Shown here: piece after piece, positions 26,081 through 34,941 of the stretch
Numbering within the stretch: position 1 is the stretch's first letter
Layout of the letters: each line of letters starts with the position of its first letter
Assembly: GCF_012910705.2 (NCBI RefSeq)
Contig: NZ_WTVG02000040.1
Location: 496,001 to 560,000 of the forward strand
Source: Aromatoleum anaerobium
Lineage (GTDB): Bacteria; Pseudomonadota; Gammaproteobacteria; Burkholderiales; Rhodocyclaceae
Reading direction: 5' to 3'
DNA length: 64,000 nt
Notes under the pieces: model-generated
What the model was told of the DNA's origin: nothing
Seen by the model: the letters and a program-made list of their open reading frames with translations, nothing else
Database searches by the model: none
Made by a program: the position numbers and the translations under genes

Positions 26081-28457
26081 TCAGCAACTCGATCGCCTGC
26101 GAGCCCATCTCCAAGCACAGGACCTTACCCTGACGGATCAGAACATCTACCGTGACGACGGCTTCAGCGGCGCGCGCCTGAACCGTCCCGGGTTGGATCA
26201 TCTGCGCGATGCCATACGGGAGCGCAGTATCGATCGGGTGGTGCTGACGGCGCCGGATCGGCTGGCGCGCAATTATGTCCATCAGATGCTGCTGCTGGAA
26301 GAATTCGAAGAGCATGGCTGCCAGGTCGAATTTCTCGACCGCCCGATGAGCCAGGATCCGCACGACCAGCTGTTGTTGCAGATTCGCGGAGCGGTGGCCG
26401 AATACGAACGCACCCTCATCACCGAACGGATGCGCCGTGGCCGCCAGGCAAAGCTGCGCGCCGGAGTGTTGTTGCCCTGGACGCGGGCGCCCTACGGCTA
26501 CCGCCTTCATCCCGATCGGCCGCGCGATCCGGGCGGGGTGGTGCTGGAACCCGGCGAGGCCGCCGTGGTGGCGGAAATCTTTGCGCTTTACCTGGAGCCC
26601 CAGGTGAGCCTGTTGCAACTGGCGCGCACGCTTGCCGAACGTCATATACCGTCGCCCGGCGGCAAGTCGGTGTGGGCAGTCGCCACCTTGCACGGGATAC
26701 TGACGAATCCCGCCTATACCGGCCAGGTCTATACTGGACGAGTACGTTACCGCCCACCCCGTATCCGGCGTTCGGCGACCCACCCGATTGGCCGGCCGCA
26801 CGAAAGCCGCATCCCGGTGCCACGCGCCGAATGGATTGCGGTGGCGACGGTGCCGGCCATCGTGGCCACCGAACAGTTTGACCTGGTACAAAGCGAGTTG
26901 GCGAAGAATCGATGCTTTTCGCAACGCAACAACACGGCGCACCCCTACCTGCTGCGGGCGCTGGTCAGCTGCGGCTACTGCCGGTATGCCTGTATCGGTC
27001 GCACGGCGGTCCGTTCTCCCTATTCGTATTACATGTGTTCGAGCAAGCTCAGATGGGCCATGTTGGGGCGTGAGCCTTGCCATGCGCGTTTTGCTCCGGC
27101 CGGCCAACTCGATGATCTGGTGTGGCGCGACTTGTGCGAAGTGCTGACCCATCCGGCTGAACTCACGCGGGCGCTGGAGCGGGCGCACGGCGGACAGTGG
27201 TTGCCGCAGGAATTGCAGGCACGCCGGGAGAACCTGCGCCAAGGCCGGGTCAGCCTGGGCCAGCAGATCGACCGCCTGACGGAAGCCTACCTGCACGACG
27301 TCATTGCCCTGCCTGAGTACGAGCGGCGGCGTCGCGACTTGGAACAGCGCGATCAGGCGTTGGCGGAACAGGAGCGCCAGTTGTCCGCCCAAGCCGACCG
27401 GCATGAGGAACTCGCCGGCACCGCCATCGCCATCGAGAACTTCTGCGCCCGCGTATGCGCTGGACTGGATAACGCCAGCTTCGAGCAGAAGCGCCAGTTG
27501 GTCGAACTGCTGATCGATCGGGTCATCGTCACGGACACCGCGGTGGAAATCCACTATGTGATTCCCACCGACCGGAGCAGCGAGCACGTCCGTTTTTGTC
27601 ATTTGCGTACAGACTATCTCCACTTCCCAGTGACTGCGCACGGCGTGCGCGATCTTGTCCGCGTCCGGGGCGAGGCTGCTGATGTAGTGGCACCGCTCGA
27701 CGGTGGTCTTGCCGCCCACGGTGCGGCTGCGCTCGACCACGGCAAAGCTTCGGATGTCGCGCCGCTGCTCGACCTGATAGAGTCGCTCGCCCACGTCGAA
27801 CGCCCAACAGCGGCGCAGCTCCTCGCGCCCATGGCCGCGCGAGCGCGTCTCGTTGGAGCTTACCGCCGTCAGCGGCCCGCCCACACCCGCGTGCAGGAGG
27901 GGGATCGAGTCCATGAGCTTCGGGTGTTAGTGGGGCGGTCGAACCCGTCTCATCGGGCGACGGGCCGAATTTCTTGCGGTGACGCCGGTCGGGAGGGGGC
28001 GGTTTCGGGTTGCGATGATCATCCGCCACGGAATCTGGGGATTTGCCGCGCGTACGGCATCCGGGACGCGCGTTGCAGCCTCGCCGATCAGCTCGAGATT
28101 GCGTACGGATGCGTCGTAGCTCAATCCGCTGGCGATGAATGCGGCCTGGTCGAGTTGCTTGGTGTAGGCGATCACCTTTTCGGCAAAGCCGATCATGTCG
28201 TCGAGATAGAAGCGCCATTCGCGCGCGCCGCGGTCAGACATGCACCGCCTCCTTCTCGACGAATGGGCGCAGTTCGGGGCGCAAGGCCTTGTCGGTCACC
28301 AGATCGACCGGGACGCCGAACATGTCTTCAAGATAGAACTGAACACCGAAGTAACGCTCCGATGTGGCCGGACCATCGAACGCGACCAGGATGTCGACGT
28401 CGCTATCGCCACGCGCGGTGTCGCGAACGGTGGATCCGAACAGGGCGAGATCCGTAA
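26016..28457 (+). CDS. Large serine recombinase with aberrant read-through C terminus
   Basis: Resolvase/invertase-type large serine recombinase. Residues 1-145 form the catalytic domain (VAVYVRVSTSNQ with the nucleophile serine in the RVSTS segment; DGFSGARLNRPGL). Next come a Recombinase domain (RAPYGYRLHPD near 160), a zinc-ribbon-like segment (ALVSCGYCRYACIGR near 325) and a coiled coil (about 395-470). The start is preceded by AAGGAG; 26019 is an alternative. Recognisable family sequence ends near 27617 (VRFCHLRTDY). The frame then continues about 280 codons antisense through a transposase remnant and a HepT remnant, which is not natural coding sequence. The true element probably ended near 27617 with its stop lost. 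Confidence 0.85.
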   Translation: MMRVAVYVRVSTSNQVHQQTIDQQLDRLRAHLQAQDLTLTDQNIYRDDGFSGARLNRPGLDHLRDAIRERSIDRVVLTAPDRLARNYVHQMLLLEEFEEHGCQVEFLDRPMSQDPHDQLLLQIRGAVAEYERTLITERMRRGRQAKLRAGVLLPWTRAPYGYRLHPDRPRDPGGVVLEPGEAAVVAEIFALYLEPQVSLLQLARTLAERHIPSPGGKSVWAVATLHGILTNPAYTGQVYTGRVRYRPPRIRRSATHPIGRPHESRIPVPRAEWIAVATVPAIVATEQFDLVQSELAKNRCFSQRNNTAHPYLLRALVSCGYCRYACIGRTAVRSPYSYYMCSSKLRWAMLGREPCHARFAPAGQLDDLVWRDLCEVLTHPAELTRALERAHGGQWLPQELQARRENLRQGRVSLGQQIDRLTEAYLHDVIALPEYERRRRDLEQRDQALAEQERQLSAQADRHEELAGTAIAIENFCARVCAGLDNASFEQKRQLVELLIDRVIVTDTAVEIHYVIPTDRSSEHVRFCHLRTDYLHFPVTAHGVRDLVRVRGEAADVVAPLDGGLAAHGAAALDHGKASDVAPLLDLIESLAHVERPTAAQLLAPMAARARLVGAYRRQRPAHTRVQEGDRVHELRVLVGRSNPSHRATGRISCGDAGREGAVSGCDDHPPRNLGICRAYGIRDARCSLADQLEIAYGCVVAQSAGDECGLVELLGVGDHLFGKADHVVEIEAPFARAAVRHAPPPSRRMGAVRGARPCRSPDRPGRRTCLQDRTEHRSNAPMWPDHRTRPGCRRRYRHARCRERWIRTGRDP
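27618..27914 (-). pseudogene. ISAs1-family transposase remnant
   Basis: On the - strand a fragment reads ETRSRGHGREELRRCW, then SFAVVERSRTVGG and YISSLAPDADKIAHAVRSHW. This is the C-terminal part of an ISAs1/H-repeat-type DDE transposase, from memory of the family. Both ends are missing: the N-terminal catalytic part is absent upstream, and the sequence stops at HWEVE where it meets the end of the recombinase (about 27617). No terminal repeats are visible. Confidence 0.75.
27927..28241 (-). pseudogene. HepT-like toxin (DUF86), 3' end replaced
   Basis: HepT-family HEPN ribonuclease remnant, 104 codons. The N-terminal helices are normal (YLDDMIGFAEKVIAYT, then SYDASVRNLELIGEAATRVP). The sequence should continue into the HEPN active-site motif RNxxxH followed by GY. 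Here it reads IIATRNRPLPTG, so the histidine and all downstream helix residues are gone and replaced by unrelated sequence from about 27985. The start overlaps the antitoxin stop by 8 bases, as in intact MntA/HepT pairs. Predicted inactive. Confidence 0.8.
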
Positions 28458-28527
28458 CGCCGTAGCGCTCGGCCAGCGTGGGCTTGCTTCGGGCGAGTAG
28501 TTCGAGGGCGCGTAATCGGTTCACCAT
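28234..28527 (-). CDS. MntA-like minimal nucleotidyltransferase (antitoxin)
   Basis: Minimal nucleotidyltransferase, 97 residues, start preceded by AGGAGG. It carries the family motif GS-x10-DxD (ALFGSTVRDTARGDSDVDIL, about residues 27-46) and the third conserved Asp region (VPVDLVTDKAL). MntA proteins neutralise the HepT ribonuclease by AMPylating it. Here the toxin partner is broken, so this is probably an orphaned antitoxin. It lies in the mobile debris between the MFS gene and the CoA ligase gene. Confidence 0.88.
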   Translation of the reverse strand: MVNRLRALELLARSKPTLAERYGVTDLALFGSTVRDTARGDSDVDILVAFDGPATSERYFGVQFYLEDMFGVPVDLVTDKALRPELRPFVEKEAVHV

Positions 28528-28771
28528 GTCCTCCTGGTGCGCTGTGGGGGCCGGCCCGGCAATCTTGCGTAGCAAGTCCGACCGAATGCCCGGCGAGTGA
28601 TGCTCCTCTCTTCCACCTGCCGACGGTATCGGGTGCGTCGATAAGATTATCCCGCTTTGCCGGAATTTCGTGTTGTCCCTGCCGGCCCCGCACGCGGCGC
28701 CGGCCCTCTTTGCAGATCGGCGTCGGGGTGGCTGGGCTGCGGCTTTGCCCGACCGCCCGACGTGGTTCACG

Positions 28772-30343
28772 TCATGCGGCCGTTTTCATCATTTCCCGCA
28801 GACGGTATTTCTGGATCTTGCCGGTGGCCGTGCGCGGCAGCTCGTCGACGAAGCGGATCGTGCGCGGGCACTTGTAGATCGACAGGTTCGCCTTCAGCGT
28901 GTCGAGGACTTCCTCGGACAGCCGTGCGTGGTTCGCCGCCGGATCCTTGGCGACGGCAATCAGCGCGAGGCGCACCAGCCCGTCATCCTGCTGGATGCCG
29001 ACGACGGCGGCCTCGGAGATCCCCGGCGCCGTCATCGCACAGGATTCGATCTCCGACGGGCTCACCCATTGCCCGGAAATTTTCAGCATGTCGTCGGCGC
29101 GCCCGTTGTGGTACCAGTACCCGTCGCGGTCGAAACTGAACATGTCGCCGGGGTAGTACCAGCCGTCCCGCAGCGCCTTCGCGGTCAGTTCGGGCTGCTT
29201 CCAGTAGCCGGCGAACTGTGACGGCGTCCTGATCGCGATCAGCCCCGGCACATCGGGGGTGACGATCTCTTCGCCGGCTTCATCGACTAGGCGGACTTCG
29301 GCCCACGGCACCTTCTTGCCGCACGAACCCGGCCGCTGCTCGTGCCCCTCATTGACGAGAAACAGGAAGATCGTCTCCGACGCGCCGATGCCATCGATGA
29401 TCGGTTTGCCGCAGGCTTCGAGCCAGCGCTGGTAGAGCGTCTCGGGCAGCTTCTCGCCGGCCGACAGAAAATGGCGGATCTCGCGGCACGCGGGCGTTTC
29501 GGCGACGCCTTCGCGCAGCAGGTTGCGGTACATCACCGGTGTGCTGAACAGGATCGTCGGCTTGTGCCGCTCGATGACGCCGGCCATCAGCGTCGGGTCC
29601 GGCCAGCCCGGCACGACGATCACGGTCGCCCCGCAACGCAACCCGCCCATCAGCGAATGGCCGAGCGCCCAGCCGAAGAACATCTTCGATGTGGTGAAGA
29701 TGCGGTCTCCCGGCACGACGCCGAAATACTCGCGCTCCATCTGGTCCGCGATCAGCACGCAGTCGTGCGTGTGCATCACTGCCTTCGGCCGGCCGGTCGT
29801 GCCCGAGGAGTAGACCCAGAACGCGATGTCGTTCGGTGCCGCCGGCTCCGATTCGAGCGCATCGGAGCGGCCCTCGACGAAGCTCTCGAGCGACACGCAG
29901 CCCGCAGGAGGCGCGGCGCCGCGAACCACGACCAAAGGCCGGGACGCGAGCTCGCCGGCGATTTCCTCGTACAGGTGAACGAACTCGGCATCGATCATCA
30001 GCACCCGGCACTCGCTGTCTTCGATGACGTAGCGCACGTCGCGCGGCGCGAGGCGGACGTTGAGCGCAACCGAGACGGCGCCAATGCGCATCGTGCCGAG
30101 GTAGGCCGCAACCATTTCGGGCGAGTCGTCCATGAGGAAGAGCACCCGGTCTCCCCTGGCGAGCCCATGTTCCTTCAGCGCGTTCCCGGTGCGATTGACC
30201 ATCGCATTCAGTTCGCCATAGCTCACCGAGCGTTCGCCGCTGACGATCGCGGCCCGATCGCCGAGCCCCAGGAAAAGGGGGCGACCGATGATTTCGTCGG
30301 CCGCGTTCATCGTTCCATATCGCGCGGTATTGTCAAAGCTCAT
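28772..30343 (-). CDS. Benzoate-CoA ligase family protein
   Basis: Acyl-adenylate/thioester-forming enzyme, 523 residues, expected to activate an aromatic carboxylate with ATP and CoA. The ATP-binding loop YSSGTTGRPKAVMH lies near residue 175, and the hinge region DGWYYPGDM near 387. The C-terminal catalytic lysine is in RTATGKIQKYRLRE near 510. Overall it resembles benzoate/hydroxybenzoate-CoA ligases. The start is preceded by GTGGAG. A terminator-like hairpin separates it from the TRAP binding-protein gene upstream, so it may be read by partial read-through. The conserved lysine is the site acetylated in BadA-type ligases, relevant to the GNAT gene in this cluster. Confidence 0.9.
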   Translation of the reverse strand: MSFDNTARYGTMNAADEIIGRPLFLGLGDRAAIVSGERSVSYGELNAMVNRTGNALKEHGLARGDRVLFLMDDSPEMVAAYLGTMRIGAVSVALNVRLAPRDVRYVIEDSECRVLMIDAEFVHLYEEIAGELASRPLVVVRGAAPPAGCVSLESFVEGRSDALESEPAAPNDIAFWVYSSGTTGRPKAVMHTHDCVLIADQMEREYFGVVPGDRIFTTSKMFFGWALGHSLMGGLRCGATVIVVPGWPDPTLMAGVIERHKPTILFSTPVMYRNLLREGVAETPACREIRHFLSAGEKLPETLYQRWLEACGKPIIDGIGASETIFLFLVNEGHEQRPGSCGKKVPWAEVRLVDEAGEEIVTPDVPGLIAIRTPSQFAGYWKQPELTAKALRDGWYYPGDMFSFDRDGYWYHNGRADDMLKISGQWVSPSEIESCAMTAPGISEAAVVGIQQDDGLVRLALIAVAKDPAANHARLSEEVLDTLKANLSIYKCPRTIRFVDELPRTATGKIQKYRLREMMKTAA

Positions 30344-30362
30344 GTCTGCTCCACAACGACAG

Positions 30363-30390
30363 AAAAAATCCCCGGCGCGAGGACCGGGGA
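30363..30390 (-). terminator. Rho-independent terminator between TRAP and ligase genes
   Basis: On the - strand CCCCGG (30389-30384), an 8-base loop and CCGGGG (30375-30370) are followed by six T at 30368-30363. It lies just after the TRAP binding-protein stop and before the CoA ligase start, both on the - strand. Confidence 0.75.
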
Positions 30391-30408
30391 GCGAGACGAC
30401 CTTCGCGG

Positions 30409-31440
30409 TCAGTTACTCAGCAGGGCCTGGGCTTCGGCGAGCAATTTCTGCCCGTCATGCCCCTTGGCGGTGACTTCCTTGACCCACTCGGCAGTCACCG
30501 ACTCGGAGGCCTTCTGCCACTTCTTCACTTCGTCCGCGGGCACCATATAGAAAGTGTTCTTGCGGTCCACCGCCGACTGACGCCCGGCCAGCGTCGCGTC
30601 ATCCCAGACCTTGCCGGCCCACGCCGACACCTCGGCGCCGCTGTTCGCGTCGATGACCTTCTTCAGCTCCGGCGGCAGGCTGTCGTATTTGGCCGGGTTC
30701 ATCGCCAGCACGAAGGCCGATGTCGACAGCAGCGGCATGCTCGGATCGGTCTCGGTGTGATACTTGACGACGTCCTGCACCTTCATCGCCGGCACCACTT
30801 CCCACGGGATCATCGCCCCGTCGATGACCCCCTTCGACAGGCTCTCGGTGACCAGCGGCACCGGCATCGGCACCGGCGTGGCGCCCAGCGCGGTGAGCAT
30901 CCGCGTTGCCAGCCGGGTCGGCGCGCGTACTTTCAGGCCACGCAGGTCGTCCATCGTCTTGACTTGCTTCTTCGACGTGTGCAGGGCCATGCCGGAGATC
31001 ACGTGGAAAACCAGCGGCCGCACGCCCTTGTACTCCTCCGTCGCGTTTTTCGTCGCGTAGGTCCACAGCGCCCGGCTCGACTTCTCGCCGGAGATGCCCA
31101 TGAACGGCAGCTCGAACGCTTCGGTCACGAGGAAGCGGCCCGCCTGGTAGCCGGGCAATGCCCAGACGATGTCGGCGACGCCGTCCTTGGCCTGGTCGAA
31201 CAGCTGCGGCGGCGTGCCGCCCATCTGCATCGCCGGATAGATCTGGCACTTCAGCCGGCCCGCGGATTCCGCATTGATTTTCGCGCACCACGGTTCGAGG
31301 AACTTCAGCTGCGTGTTCGACGACGGCGGCAGGAAGTGATGCACACGCAGCGTGACGACATCGTCTGCCTGGGCCTGGGCGGCACCAAACGTCATCAGCA
31401 CGGAAGCGCAAAGCGGGGTGAGCAGGTTGCGGGTTTTCAT
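30409..31440 (-). CDS. TRAP transporter substrate-binding protein (DctP family)
   Basis: Periplasmic solute receptor of a TRAP transporter, 343 residues, with a signal peptide of about 25 residues ending AQAQA. The DctP fold is recognisable (LRVHHFLPPSSN, then MDDLRGLKVRAPT near 160 with the carboxylate-binding Arg of that segment). It captures an organic acid and delivers it to the QM membrane pair encoded just upstream. Receptors next to aromatic CoA ligases often bind aromatic carboxylates; that specificity is inferred. The gene is followed by a strong terminator. Confidence 0.93.
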   Translation of the reverse strand: MKTRNLLTPLCASVLMTFGAAQAQADDVVTLRVHHFLPPSSNTQLKFLEPWCAKINAESAGRLKCQIYPAMQMGGTPPQLFDQAKDGVADIVWALPGYQAGRFLVTEAFELPFMGISGEKSSRALWTYATKNATEEYKGVRPLVFHVISGMALHTSKKQVKTMDDLRGLKVRAPTRLATRMLTALGATPVPMPVPLVTESLSKGVIDGAMIPWEVVPAMKVQDVVKYHTETDPSMPLLSTSAFVLAMNPAKYDSLPPELKKVIDANSGAEVSAWAGKVWDDATLAGRQSAVDRKNTFYMVPADEVKKWQKASESVTAEWVKEVTAKGHDGQKLLAEAQALLSN

Positions 31441-31480
31441 CGGTTTTTTCCTTTGAACAGATCGAATGAACCGGGCCCGG

Positions 31481-32812
31481 CTAGCCGCCGAAGGTCCGTA
31501 CCAGGTACAGCGTGATAACCGGGAAGAACATCAGCAACACGATGCGCATCAGGTCGGAGGCGAGGAACGGCATCACCCCCTTGAAGGTGTCGCTGAGCGG
31601 GACGTCCTTCGCGAGACGGTTGATGATGTAGATGTTCATGCCGACCGGCGGATGCACCAGACCGATCTCGACGACCATCAGCACGAGGATGCCGAACCAG
31701 ATCGACTTGTCTGCCTGGCTCAGGTCCCAAAACTCCAGGCCCATCACCACCGGATAGAAGATCGGGATCGTCAGCAGGATCATCGCCAGCGCGTCCATGA
31801 CGCAGCCGAGGAAGACATAGATCAGCAGGATCGCAGTCAGCACCAGCAGCGGCGACAGGCCGCTGTCCTTCACCCAGTTGGCGAGCTCGGCCGGCATCTG
31901 CGTGAGCGCGAGGCCCGTGTTGAGCATGTCCGCCCCGAGCAGCACGAGAAAGATCATCGCCGTCGCTTCGGCTGCCCCGAGGATGCTGTCCTTGACGCCT
32001 TCGAAGCGCATCCCGCCCGAGACGACCGCGAGGATGCCGCACGCGGCGGCGCCGATCGACGCCGCTTCAGTCGGATTGGCCCAGCCGCCATAGATACCGA
32101 TGATCACGACCAGGAAGATCAGTGCGACCGGGAACACGCTCGCGATCGAACGCAGCTTCTCGGCAAGCGGCACATGCGGGCCGGCGGGGCCGGCTTCCGG
32201 CTTGAGCGTGACGATGATGCGGATCACCAGCATGTAGCCGAGCATCGCGATGATGCCGGGCAGCACCGCCGCCATGAACAGCTTGCCGATCGATTCCTGC
32301 GTCAGCACGGCGTAGATCACGAGCGGCACCGACGGCGGGATCAGGATGCCGAGCGTGCCGCCCGCGGCCAGCGCGCCGGTCGACAGCGCGCCGGAATACT
32401 TGTAGCGCTTGAGCTCCGGCAGCGCGACCTGGCCCATCGTCGCGGCCGTCGCCAGCGACGAGCCGCAGATCGCGCCGAAGCCCGCACAGGCGCCCGTCGA
32501 GGCCATCGCGACGCCGCCGCGCCAGTGCCCGACCAGCGAACTCACGCAGCGGAACAGCGCCCGCGACAGGCCGCCGTGCGTCGCGAACTGCCCCATCAGC
32601 AAGAACATCGGGATGACGGCGAGGTCGTAGTTCGAGAGCCGCGCATACGCGAGGTTCTTGAGCATGTTGAGAAAAGGCGACCAGTCGCCGCCGGTCATCG
32701 TCAGGAAGCCGCCGGCGCCGACCGTGAACATCGTGATGCCGATATGCACGCGCAGCACGAGCATCACCAGCAGGATGCCGAACATCGTGACGCCGATTTC
32801 GATGCCGCTCAT
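31481..32812 (-). CDS. TRAP transporter large permease (DctM family)
   Basis: Large membrane subunit of the TRAP transporter, 443 residues with about 12-13 helices. Typical DctM segments are GFGAICGSSLATAATMGQVA near 110-130 and GTLGILIPPSVPLVIYAV near 155. It catalyses sodium-coupled uptake together with the DctQ protein and the periplasmic receptor. The start overlaps the DctQ stop by 4 bases, indicating coupled translation and a fixed complex. It ends 40 bases before the receptor gene. Confidence 0.95.
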   Translation of the reverse strand: MSGIEIGVTMFGILLVMLVLRVHIGITMFTVGAGGFLTMTGGDWSPFLNMLKNLAYARLSNYDLAVIPMFLLMGQFATHGGLSRALFRCVSSLVGHWRGGVAMASTGACAGFGAICGSSLATAATMGQVALPELKRYKYSGALSTGALAAGGTLGILIPPSVPLVIYAVLTQESIGKLFMAAVLPGIIAMLGYMLVIRIIVTLKPEAGPAGPHVPLAEKLRSIASVFPVALIFLVVIIGIYGGWANPTEAASIGAAACGILAVVSGGMRFEGVKDSILGAAEATAMIFLVLLGADMLNTGLALTQMPAELANWVKDSGLSPLLVLTAILLIYVFLGCVMDALAMILLTIPIFYPVVMGLEFWDLSQADKSIWFGILVLMVVEIGLVHPPVGMNIYIINRLAKDVPLSDTFKGVMPFLASDLMRIVLLMFFPVITLYLVRTFGG

Positions 32813-33453
32813 TTCGCCTCTCCCAGTGCATGACGGAAACGCCGTCCGGCGATGTACAGGCCGGTCAGCGCGAACAGGATGAAGCTCGGCACGATCAGCG
32901 CGATCGCGATCCATCCCGGCCATCCGAGCATCAGCGACGCCTCGCCCGACTCGAACGACGCGACGGCGCCGATCGCGGTGCGCCACGAAACCAGCAGCGC
33001 GACGACGCACATCAAGAGCGCGGCGAGGCCGTCGAGGAAGGCGCGCAGGCGCGCCGGCATCCAGGTCGTGAAGAAATCGACCTTCACGTGCCCGTCGGTC
33101 ATTTGGCAGTACGCGAAGAACGTCGCCGCGGCCACCGCCGCGCCCATCTGCAGCACCTCGAAATCGCCGGGCACCGGCAGCGAGAACAGCTTGCGCCCGA
33201 TGATCGACACCAGCGACATCGCGATCAGCACGATGAACAAGACTCCGCCGGCCAAGGCGAACATCCTGCTGACCCCGTGCAGCCGCATGCCCCATGGCCC
33301 GTGCGGCAGCGCTTCAGGATGGGCGACGTGTTCGATGGAACCGGGCTCGAGCAGGATTCCCTCTTCGCCCGCGGGCACCGTGGGTCGAACAGGAAGCCCT
33401 TCGGCGCCACGCGGCGTAGCCGTCGCATCGTAGCTCGCAATGCTTGCATGCAT
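32809..33453 (-). CDS. TRAP transporter small permease (DctQ family)
   Basis: Small membrane subunit, 214 residues, start preceded by AGGAGGAG. An unusually long hydrophilic N terminus of about 60 residues precedes four helices (about 65-88, 105-125, 135-160, 175-198). The DGHVKVDFF stretch is typical of DctQ. It partners the large permease encoded by the overlapping downstream gene. Upstream lies a 161-base gap with a strong palindrome, so the transporter genes may be regulated separately from the acyl-CoA dehydrogenase gene at the RNA level. Confidence 0.92.
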   Translation of the reverse strand: MHASIASYDATATPRGAEGLPVRPTVPAGEEGILLEPGSIEHVAHPEALPHGPWGMRLHGVSRMFALAGGVLFIVLIAMSLVSIIGRKLFSLPVPGDFEVLQMGAAVAAATFFAYCQMTDGHVKVDFFTTWMPARLRAFLDGLAALLMCVVALLVSWRTAIGAVASFESGEASLMLGWPGWIAIALIVPSFILFALTGLYIAGRRFRHALGEAK

Positions 33454-33573
33454 GTTTTGTCTCCTCCTGCATGGGGAACTGGATGAATGCCCAGTCCCGC
33501 AATAACGGGTATTTTCCCGATTGGTCCCGGCCCACGCCGCAAGGTCGCGGGCCGGCTTTACGCCGGACGCGAG

Positions 33574-33600
33574 TGCCAAACGATCCCCGATCGTTTGGCA
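33574..33600. repeat. Perfect 12-bp inverted repeat between acyl-CoA dehydrogenase and TRAP genes
   Basis: TGCCAAACGATC-CCC-GATCGTTTGGCA, extended by an outer ACGCCGG/CCGGCGT stem (33560-33616 region). There is no T run on either strand. It could be an mRNA processing or stability hairpin, or an operator different from the cluster operator. Confidence 0.6.
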
Positions 33601-33614
33601 CCGGACGGCCGGCG

Positions 33615-34793
33615 TCAGTACTTCTGTTCCCGTTCGTACGCTGAAAGCGTCTGCCGGGCGATGATGAGTTGCTGGACTTCGGTTGCGCCTTCGTAGATGC
33701 GCAGCGACCGGATCTCGCGATACAGGCGCTCGACGGGGTGATCGCTGACGACTCCGCAGCCGCCCCAGATCTGCACGGCGGCATCGATGACCTGCTGCGC
33801 CGTCTCGGTGGATGTCATCTTCGCCATCGCGGCGGCGCGCGTGATGTTCTGTCCCTGATCGCGCAGCCACGCAGCGCGGTAGGTGAGCAGCGCCGAAGTG
33901 TCGACACCGGTGGCCATCTGCGCGAGCTTCGCCTGCGTGATCTGGAAATCAGCAAGCTTCTGGCCGAACATGTCGCGCGTCGTCGCGCGCTTGAGCGCTT
34001 CGTCGAGCGCGCGCCGCGCAAAACCGAGCGCCGCCGCGGCCACCGACGTGCGGAAAATGTCGAGGGTCTGCATCGCGACCTTGAAACCCTGGCCCGGCAG
34101 GCCGAGGAGGCAGGACTTCGGCACGCGGCACTCGCGAAAGCGCAGACGGGCGAGCGGATGCGGCGCGATGACGTCGATGCGTTCGGCGATTTCGAGCCCC
34201 GCCCTGTCGGCCTCGACGATGAACGCGGAAAGCCCGCGGGCGCCGGGCGCTTCGCCGGTGCGGGCGAAGACCACGTAAAAATCGGCGATGCCGCCGTTCG
34301 AGATCCACGTCTTCTCGCCGTCGATCACGTACTCGTCGCCGTCCTGGCGCGCGCTGCAGGCCATCGCGGCGACGTCCGAACCGGAGCCGGGCTCCGACAG
34401 CGCGAAGGCGGCGATCGCCCGGCCGGCTGCGACGCGCGGCAGGTAGTCGCGCTTCTGCGCGTCCGATCCATGCAGCGTGATCGCGCCGGAACCCAGCCCC
34501 TGCATGCCGAAGGCGAAGTCGGCGAGCCCGGAGTGACGCGCCAGCGTCTCGCGCAGCAGGCATACCGCGCGGGTATCGATGACGTCGTGACAACCGCCGT
34601 AGGCGGTGCCGCCGACGACGTAGCGCAGCCAGCCGGCGGCGCCCAGCTTGGCCACCAGCTCGCGGCACGCGGCGTCGAGATCGCTGCCGTGATGTGCGTT
34701 CACGTTCGCCGACGCCCAGGCCTCGAGTTCGATCTGCAGTTGCCGGTGACGCTCGTCGAAGAACGGCCACTCGAGATAGGTCTGATCACTCAT
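33615..34793 (-). CDS. Acyl-CoA dehydrogenase
   Basis: FAD-dependent acyl-CoA dehydrogenase, 392 residues. Landmarks are [17 protein letters not shown] near 128-144, the KTWISNGG flavin segment near 160, and the C-terminal [20 protein letters not shown] stretch, whose Glu (YEGATE) is the position of the catalytic base in many family members. It probably oxidises an alicyclic or ring-derived acyl-CoA to an enoyl-CoA, feeding the crotonase proteins; this follows the BadJ precedent but is inferred. Electron transfer would need ETF, not encoded here. It lies 148 bases after the SDR gene in the same direction. Confidence 0.92.
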   Translation of the reverse strand: MSDQTYLEWPFFDERHRQLQIELEAWASANVNAHHGSDLDAACRELVAKLGAAGWLRYVVGGTAYGGCHDVIDTRAVCLLRETLARHSGLADFAFGMQGLGSGAITLHGSDAQKRDYLPRVAAGRAIAAFALSEPGSGSDVAAMACSARQDGDEYVIDGEKTWISNGGIADFYVVFARTGEAPGARGLSAFIVEADRAGLEIAERIDVIAPHPLARLRFRECRVPKSCLLGLPGQGFKVAMQTLDIFRTSVAAAALGFARRALDEALKRATTRDMFGQKLADFQITQAKLAQMATGVDTSALLTYRAAWLRDQGQNITRAAAMAKMTSTETAQQVIDAAVQIWGGCGVVSDHPVERLYREIRSLRIYEGATEVQQLIIARQTLSAYEREQKY

Positions 34794-34941
34794 CTATTTC
34801 TCCTCCTGCAAACGGGAAGGTGAGCCGATGTCACCTCCTCCTCTGGTTCATTGCACTGCGCCGCGCTGCCGGCGGGCGGCGGTGGTCAACCGGACCCGCT
34901 CCGGGATTTCCGCACTGCCGGCCTGTCGCGTCCGCGCAGCC

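Noticed and set aside
25827-27914. Long - strand frame opposite the recombinase
   Set aside because: Only its first part (27618-27914) is real, as an ISAs1 transposase remnant; the rest is the shadow of the recombinase.
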